Source of the DNA: Candidatus Obscuribacter sp.
GTDB taxonomy: Bacteria; Cyanobacteriota; Vampirovibrionia; Obscuribacterales; Obscuribacteraceae
NCBI GenBank assembly: GCA_016718315.1
Contig: JADKDV010000008.1
Span: 124,001-188,000 of the forward strand
Reading direction: 5' to 3'
Length of the DNA: 64,000 nucleotides
Part shown: piece after piece, positions 59,183 to 64,000 of the stretch
How positions within the stretch are numbered: position 1 is the first letter of the stretch
Layout of the letters: each line of letters opens with the position of its first letter
Position numbers and translations under genes: made by a program
Notes under the pieces: generated by a model
The model's input: the letters and a program-made list of their open reading frames with translations, nothing else
Databases searched by the model: none
What the model was told of the DNA's origin: nothing

Positions 59183-61276
59183 TCAAGCTAACGGGTTGCT
59201 TGATGTTTGCTCGAGAGCAGTGAGGACCTGCGGATAGTCCTTAAATATTCGCAACAGCTCTGCCACAGACCAGGCTTGTGCCACACATCCCTGAGGCTTG
59301 TGCGGGCTTTCGCCATCAAAGATCTCACTAATAGAGCCAATACAGCCGCTCTCCTCAAAGTGCTTGAGGAGTGGCTTAAGCTGGTTAGCTATAAGAGCAA
59401 AATTCTCTGCGCTGTGTCCGTAGGCATAGACTCTGGCGTTTACCCATGCTCCCAAAAGCCAGGGCCAGACTGTACCCTGATGATAAGTGATGTCCCTGTC
59501 GTATTGATTTGCCCAGGCTTTACCCAGACCATAAAAGCCCTTGTAATCCGGGTGTGAGGAACTGAGAGTGCGCAACCCCATCGGAGTAAGCAGCTCTGCT
59601 TCGACGACCTTGAGTACAGACTGCGCCCGCTCCCGCGAGATCACCGGATAGGGCAAACTGGCAGCGAAGAGCTGGTTTGGTCGGATGGCATCATCAGTGG
59701 TGCCATCCAGTCGGATAACATCATTGAGGTATTGACCCTTATCGTTCCAGAATTTCTCAAAACCATTCTGGATAGCAATCTCGTAACCAGCATAGATGGT
59801 CAAATTGCCATACACCTCGTGGTGCAGATAAGTCATTGTCCTGGCAAAATTATGCCAGAGAGCATTGATCTCCACTGCCTTACCAGCCCGAGGCGTGACC
59901 ACATAGTCACCGCATTTGGCATCCATCCAGGTCAGCTGCACATGCTCATTGCCGCCAGTAATCAGGCTATCCACATCCAGCTTGATACCATGACGAGTGC
60001 CCAACTGATGCCATTTGATAACATCGCGCATAAGCGGCAGTTGTTGCTCCAGCACAAACTCTTTGTCACCAGTAGCCTGGTAATAGCGGTAGAGAGCGTA
60101 CGCCCACCACAAAGTGGCATCCGAGGTGTTATAAGCAGGCGCTTGACCGTTGTCCGGGAAGTAGTTTGGCAGCATACCCTGGGAGCAGTAGCGACCAAAG
60201 GTAGCGAGGATACCCCGTGCTTCTTCGTAGCGACCGGTGCTGAGACAGAGACCAGTGAGACTGATCATCGAATCCCGCCCCCAATCAGAAAACCACGGAT
60301 AGCCAGCCACAATGGTAAAACCACCGGTGGACTTTCGACGGGACAAAAACTGATCACCAGCCAATACCAGACGCTGCACCACAGGCGGCTTATCCAGTAC
60401 ATCAGCCTTTTGCAGCAGACTGTGTTGACGAGCTGCCACCTGCTGCACCAGGTCTTTTATTGTCGGCACAACAGTCAAAAGTGACAGCCCAGCGGCGATG
60501 GTAAAAGATTCTCCGCCCTTGAGCTTGACCACAAACCGACCGCTCCTGAGGCAATCCTCACTGTCAGCCAGTCCGCGCTCATACTCACGGGGCAAAAAGT
60601 AATCGCGATACCAGCATGAGTCGACCTGATATTCGCCCTGGCTGCTCTGCATAAAAAACGGCTGTGCACCATTAAAAGCAGTGATTTTGACACTGCCTGC
60701 GGCACCTTGCTTTTCCTGGCTAAAATGCCAGTTGTCGCTACCGCGTGTTTGACTGTGAAAGTCGCGGTAATTGAGCAAAACAGACAAATCAAGAGTGATT
60801 TCGCTGTCGGCGACATCTGCAACATAGCTGTAGCCGATGTAGACATGTTGCTCACCGTGTTTCATCAAGACTTGCTTTATCAGCTTGCCACCAGGCAGCT
60901 GATAGCAAAAAGTGGGCACGGGGCTCGCGGCAAAGGCAAGCATATGCTTGTGTCCATGCGGTGCAACAGCCCCAGAGCGCCAGATATTGCAGCCGAGTGA
61001 GATTACATCTTGCCGACCTGTCTGGCTTACTCTCTCGTCCAGGCGTGAAAAAAACACGACACGCTCTACAGGTGGATTGAGAGAGCCGACAAAAAGTCCG
61101 TGATAGCGTCTGGTATTGGCACCACTTACCGAAGCACTGGCGTAGGAACCAAGACCATTGGTGACCAGCCATTCGCGCTCATCAGCTGCTGTTAAGTTGT
61201 CCAGATTGATGCCCTGAATGGGCAATGATGTGATAGCGCACTGGTCGCGCAACCACTGGCAAAGATCAAATTGCAT
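59183..61276 (-). CDS. Glycogen debranching enzyme (amylo-alpha-1,6-glucosidase type)
   Basis: 697 residues from the ATG at 61276 (GTG at 61285 is an alternative). N-terminal beta-domain (EWLVTNGLGSYASASVSGANTRRYHGLFV, typical of the archaeal/bacterial GDE family) and C-terminal alpha/alpha-barrel of the GDE_C type with catalytic-region motifs YPWFSDWGRDSMISLTGL, YNTSDATLWWAYAL, EHVQLTWMDAKCGD, EINALWHNFA and YHQGTVWPWLLGAW. It removes alpha-1,6 branches during glycogen breakdown. It suggests the organism stores glycogen. No other glycogen gene is nearby. Confidence 0.93.
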   Translation of the reverse strand: MQFDLCQWLRDQCAITSLPIQGINLDNLTAADEREWLVTNGLGSYASASVSGANTRRYHGLFVGSLNPPVERVVFFSRLDERVSQTGRQDVISLGCNIWRSGAVAPHGHKHMLAFAASPVPTFCYQLPGGKLIKQVLMKHGEQHVYIGYSYVADVADSEITLDLSVLLNYRDFHSQTRGSDNWHFSQEKQGAAGSVKITAFNGAQPFFMQSSQGEYQVDSCWYRDYFLPREYERGLADSEDCLRSGRFVVKLKGGESFTIAAGLSLLTVVPTIKDLVQQVAARQHSLLQKADVLDKPPVVQRLVLAGDQFLSRRKSTGGFTIVAGYPWFSDWGRDSMISLTGLCLSTGRYEEARGILATFGRYCSQGMLPNYFPDNGQAPAYNTSDATLWWAYALYRYYQATGDKEFVLEQQLPLMRDVIKWHQLGTRHGIKLDVDSLITGGNEHVQLTWMDAKCGDYVVTPRAGKAVEINALWHNFARTMTYLHHEVYGNLTIYAGYEIAIQNGFEKFWNDKGQYLNDVIRLDGTTDDAIRPNQLFAASLPYPVISRERAQSVLKVVEAELLTPMGLRTLSSSHPDYKGFYGLGKAWANQYDRDITYHQGTVWPWLLGAWVNARVYAYGHSAENFALIANQLKPLLKHFEESGCIGSISEIFDGESPHKPQGCVAQAWSVAELLRIFKDYPQVLTALEQTSSNPLA

Positions 61277-61626
61277 AGTCGTCACCGTTTTGATTCAAGA
61301 GGCTCTTAAGCCTGTTGTCATGCGAAAAGCCCTGCTAGAACCGTTATATCGCTATAGAGGGCATGTGAAAAGAGATTGAGGTTTGGAAGACCTTTACAGA
61401 AATAATGAGTTTAAAGACTAAATACTTGCCCAGCTTAGCCATAGCTGACTTCTATTATTAGTATTTAGGGAGTTAGAATGCGCTCAAAATCGCCACACTG
61501 GTTCGCGCAGCTAGCCCTGTCCCACAAACACTAAAACCCATTACAAGTCAAAGTTTTCAAGCGAACATCACTTTGAGTGGGTAAAACCGCCTTTTATCAA
61601 GTGCCTACTGGCACTACACTGGAGTG
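61277..61626. other. 350-bp divergent intergenic region
   Basis: Separates the divergent debranching-enzyme and TPR membrane-protein genes and must carry both promoters. I see no clear promoter boxes, repeats or gene. Confidence 0.4.
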
Positions 61627-62769
61627 ATGAAACACAATAGCAATGCCATCACAACAGTAGGCTTTATTTGCCTGGGGCTGACCAGCCTCTGCTATCTTGT
61701 ACCGCTTGCTATAGTCTATCCAATACCAGAGCTGCTTTTTGCTATTGTCCTGGAAATAGTCTGGTTTACGCTCTTTTTGGCAATGCGCATCAAGCATATG
61801 GTGGGCGTCAAAGGGCGTGCGCAAGACGCGGTGGTGCAGGAGTTAACCGATACTATCCGCTTACTCAGACGCACTCGCAAAATCTGGCGACGCGCTCTGG
61901 TGGTGATTTTGTCGACAGTGTTTGCTCTTGCTCTGGTGGATTTAACTGCCTATTTGCTTGCCTTTAGCGGCAACTACAAAACCAGCCAGATCATCTACTC
62001 AAAGGCTCCGGTGTCTTGCTTAGTGGGGCTCAATGCTGGAGCATCACTTGAGGTCCTCGGTGGCGCCTATGTGGAGAGCGGCAAACTGAGAGAGTCTCTG
62101 CCGATTTTTGCGGAGATTGAGCAGATCAGAGCCGGTTATTACGGCACAAAAAGTCAAAAAATGGCCGCAATTTATGCCGACTACGGCGACCTCTACGCCA
62201 AAATTGGCGCAGTGGATATGGCTGAGCAGTATTACAAACGCTCTATCGCTCTGGCCAATGACCTCTTGGGCAACAGTGGCACAGGCAGAGCCTATACACG
62301 TCTCGCCAATCTGCTGACAGCACAAGGACGACTCGACGAAGCAGCACAAAACTATGAAGAAGCTCTGGCCAAAAGAACAAAACAATTTGGACCAGACAGT
62401 GCCAAAGTCGCCGAAACTCTGTTTGCTTATTCTATCTTGCTTGATCAGCAAGGTAAACGCACTCTATCAGCCAGTTATACTGCCAAAGCACAGTCAATAC
62501 TAGCGCGTCTGCGCAAACAAAATACAGGTCCCAACTATACTCCCATTGCACTACTGGCAGTATCATTAATTGCTTCCTGGATTTTGCTTGGCAAAAAAGG
62601 TCTCCTCACAAAGCTTGCTGTCAAACGCCTCAAACGGAGAGTTGAAGCCAGTGCCGCTGTCTCAACAGCATCAGCACAAGATCTCAAAACTCTGATTTTA
62701 CTTTGCCAATATCAAAAGGACGAAGCCGAAGTAAAACGATACAAGAGAATGGCAGCATTATTAAAATAA
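61627..62769 (+). CDS. TPR-containing integral membrane protein
   Basis: 380 residues (ATG at 61627; GTG at 61624 precedes it). Two N-terminal membrane segments, a basic cytoplasmic loop (RLLRRTRKIWRR), a third segment (ALVVILSTVFALALVDLTAYLL), then at least three tetratricopeptide repeats (AAIYADYGDLYAKIGAVDMAE, GRAYTRLANLLTAQGRLDEA, ETLFAYSILLDQQGKR), a final membrane segment (IALLAVSLIASWILL) and a basic tail. The TPRs resemble kinesin-light-chain-type repeats with about 42-residue spacing. Function unknown. Confidence 0.8.
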   Translation: MKHNSNAITTVGFICLGLTSLCYLVPLAIVYPIPELLFAIVLEIVWFTLFLAMRIKHMVGVKGRAQDAVVQELTDTIRLLRRTRKIWRRALVVILSTVFALALVDLTAYLLAFSGNYKTSQIIYSKAPVSCLVGLNAGASLEVLGGAYVESGKLRESLPIFAEIEQIRAGYYGTKSQKMAAIYADYGDLYAKIGAVDMAEQYYKRSIALANDLLGNSGTGRAYTRLANLLTAQGRLDEAAQNYEEALAKRTKQFGPDSAKVAETLFAYSILLDQQGKRTLSASYTAKAQSILARLRKQNTGPNYTPIALLAVSLIASWILLGKKGLLTKLAVKRLKRRVEASAAVSTASAQDLKTLILLCQYQKDEAEVKRYKRMAALLK

Positions 62770-62850
62770 TGCTGGCTAATGGGCGCCTCTGACAACAATT
62801 AGGTACCCTTTAGTAAGCACCTGACTGAGCACTGTAAAAGAGAGCGCAAA

Positions 62851-63957
62851 ATGGATTTAAAAACCGTCTCAAAAGACGCAGACAAGACTGACAATCAGTC
62901 AAAAGCACAAAGCCAAGCCTTTGACCCAAACAGTCTAGCTAGCAAAGACTCCAATATTTTTGGTTTACCCTTTGACGCAGCCAGCGCTCAACAAGTACTT
63001 ATCCCCGTACCATGGGAAGTAACAGTCTCTTACAACGCAGGCACAGCCTCTGGTCCAGAAGCAATTTTTGAAGCATCAAAACAAGTGGACCTCTTTGATC
63101 CAGACGTAAAAGACGCCTGGCGTCTCGGTCTTGCTATGCTCGATGTACCACAATCATTGATAGCGCTCAACGCCACCATGCGAGTCAAAGCCGAAGAATA
63201 CATCAGCGGGCTGGAAGACGGCAGAGATGCAGACAGCGATGAAATCATGGCAGCGCTGCTCAAAGAAATAAATCAAAGCTGCGATGTGATGAATAGCTGG
63301 GTCTACGATCAAGCTTTGGAGCTGATCAATGCAAGCAAGTTGGTCGGACTCATAGGCGGCGACCACAGTACTCCACTAGGCTTGATGCGCGCTCTGGCAA
63401 CCAAATACAGCGAGTATGGCATCCTGCACTTTGATGCCCACGCTGACTTGCGTGATGCTTACGAGGGATTTAAATACTCCCATGCCAGCATCATGTTTAA
63501 CGCCCTTAGCATTGATAGTCTAAAAAAACTGGTGCAAGTCGGTATCAGAGACTTTTGCGAGCAAGAGCACGATCTAGTCAGACACTCCAAAGGACGCATC
63601 GTCAGCTACTACGATAGAGACATCAAGTCCCGCCTCTACAGCGGCGAAAACTGGCGCGAAATCTGCAACACAATCGTGCATCAGTTGCCGCAAAACGTCT
63701 ATGTCAGCTTTGATGTAGACGGTCTTGATCCCAAGCTCTGCCCAAACACTGGCACACCTGTGCCAGGTGGACTGGAGCTAGAGCAGGCAATCTATCTCGT
63801 TAAACAACTAGTGGAGCAAGGTAAGACCATCATTGGTTTTGACGTTAACGAAGTCGCCCCAGGTGACGATGAGTGGGACGCCAATGTGGGAGCAAGGCTA
63901 GTTTATAGACTGGCTAACCTGGCGGCTTTGAGCCGTGGACTTGAGCCTGTAGTGTAG
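62851..63957 (+). CDS. speB: Agmatinase/arginase (ureohydrolase) family protein
   Basis: 368 residues. Binuclear Mn site motifs: GGDHS (169-173), DAHADLRD (195-202) and SFDVDGLDP near 290, in family order. N-terminal region IPVPWEVTVSYNAGTASGPEAI is agmatinase-like. The protein is longer than typical SpeB (about 305) because of a polar 35-residue N-terminal extension and an insert around residues 110-160. Agmatinase, giving putrescine and urea, is most likely; formimidoglutamase or arginase cannot be excluded. Confidence 0.88.
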   Translation: MDLKTVSKDADKTDNQSKAQSQAFDPNSLASKDSNIFGLPFDAASAQQVLIPVPWEVTVSYNAGTASGPEAIFEASKQVDLFDPDVKDAWRLGLAMLDVPQSLIALNATMRVKAEEYISGLEDGRDADSDEIMAALLKEINQSCDVMNSWVYDQALELINASKLVGLIGGDHSTPLGLMRALATKYSEYGILHFDAHADLRDAYEGFKYSHASIMFNALSIDSLKKLVQVGIRDFCEQEHDLVRHSKGRIVSYYDRDIKSRLYSGENWREICNTIVHQLPQNVYVSFDVDGLDPKLCPNTGTPVPGGLELEQAIYLVKQLVEQGKTIIGFDVNEVAPGDDEWDANVGARLVYRLANLAALSRGLEPVV

Positions 63958-64000
63958 TTTGCCTACCCCTTTTCGGTAGACACCGGATTATGCAAAAGTG

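Noticed and set aside
1..64000. tRNA, rRNA, CRISPR arrays, integrases and insertion sequences
   Set aside because: I looked for TPsiC-like GTTCGAATCC arms, regularly spaced direct repeats and transposase motifs and found none that hold up; the pRiA4b ORF-3-like gene alone is not evidence of a mobile element.

Overview
The window looks like the chromosome of a non-photosynthetic relative of the Cyanobacteria, most likely a melainabacterium of the Obscuribacterales type. This placement is inference. The N-terminal half of the ClpC protein is very close to cyanobacterial ClpC, yet no photosynthesis gene is present. Much of the rest is secreted, repeat-rich or low-complexity proteins of no recognised family mixed with ordinary housekeeping genes. 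I saw no rRNA, tRNA, CRISPR array, integrase or insertion sequence. UGA, UAA and UAG all serve as normal stops elsewhere in the window.

Layout. 0.1-7.6 kb: a divergent two-component pair (OmpR-type regulator and PAS histidine kinase) among hypothetical proteins, one with an EF-hand loop and one with YD-like repeats. 8.2-16.2 kb: a fatty-acid catabolism cluster with strikingly G+C-rich codons (FadB/J-type multifunctional enzyme, thiolase, patatin-like lipase, and a separately transcribed acyl-CoA synthetase). Together these can release, activate and oxidise fatty acids, although no acyl-CoA dehydrogenase is in the window. 16.7-22.2 kb: a TrmJ-like rRNA/tRNA methyltransferase, a HAD phosphatase, a soluble Ser/Thr kinase overlapping a degenerate 2H phosphoesterase, a pRiA4b ORF-3-like protein and a TPR lipoprotein. 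22.2-30.9 kb: housekeeping block clpC, topA, tsaE and coaE. A sigma70-like promoter and a strongly structured, possibly noncoding leader precede tsaE.

31-41 kb: accessory region with secreted proteins, a 697-residue protein carrying an HEFGH motif and an acetyltransferase-like C-terminus, a NADAR-family protein preceded by an apparently frameshifted small gene, a nucleotidyltransferase-like protein, a thioredoxin-like protein interrupted by an in-frame UGA with a SECIS-like hairpin, an M23 peptidase, and a guanine-deaminase remnant. 41-48 kb: PlsC-like acyltransferase, His-rich membrane protein, HAD-like phosphatase, prolyl aminopeptidase, secreted nuclease and a secreted repeat protein. 48.5-53.7 kb: one 1,736-residue protein that joins a PD-(D/E)XK-like nuclease, a UvrD-type helicase, a very long TolA-like Ala/Gln/Glu helix built from a 24-bp minisatellite, and two zinc ribbons. 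54-64 kb: a small secreted protein, an orphan oligopeptide-binding protein, a glycosyltransferase, a triple MshEN-like protein, a glycogen-debranching enzyme, a TPR membrane protein and an agmatinase-family protein.

The observations I rate highest are the in-frame UGA gene (36.4-37.7 kb), the nuclease-helicase-coiled-coil giant (48.5-53.7 kb), and the structured leader with its own promoter upstream of tsaE (28.15-28.38 kb).
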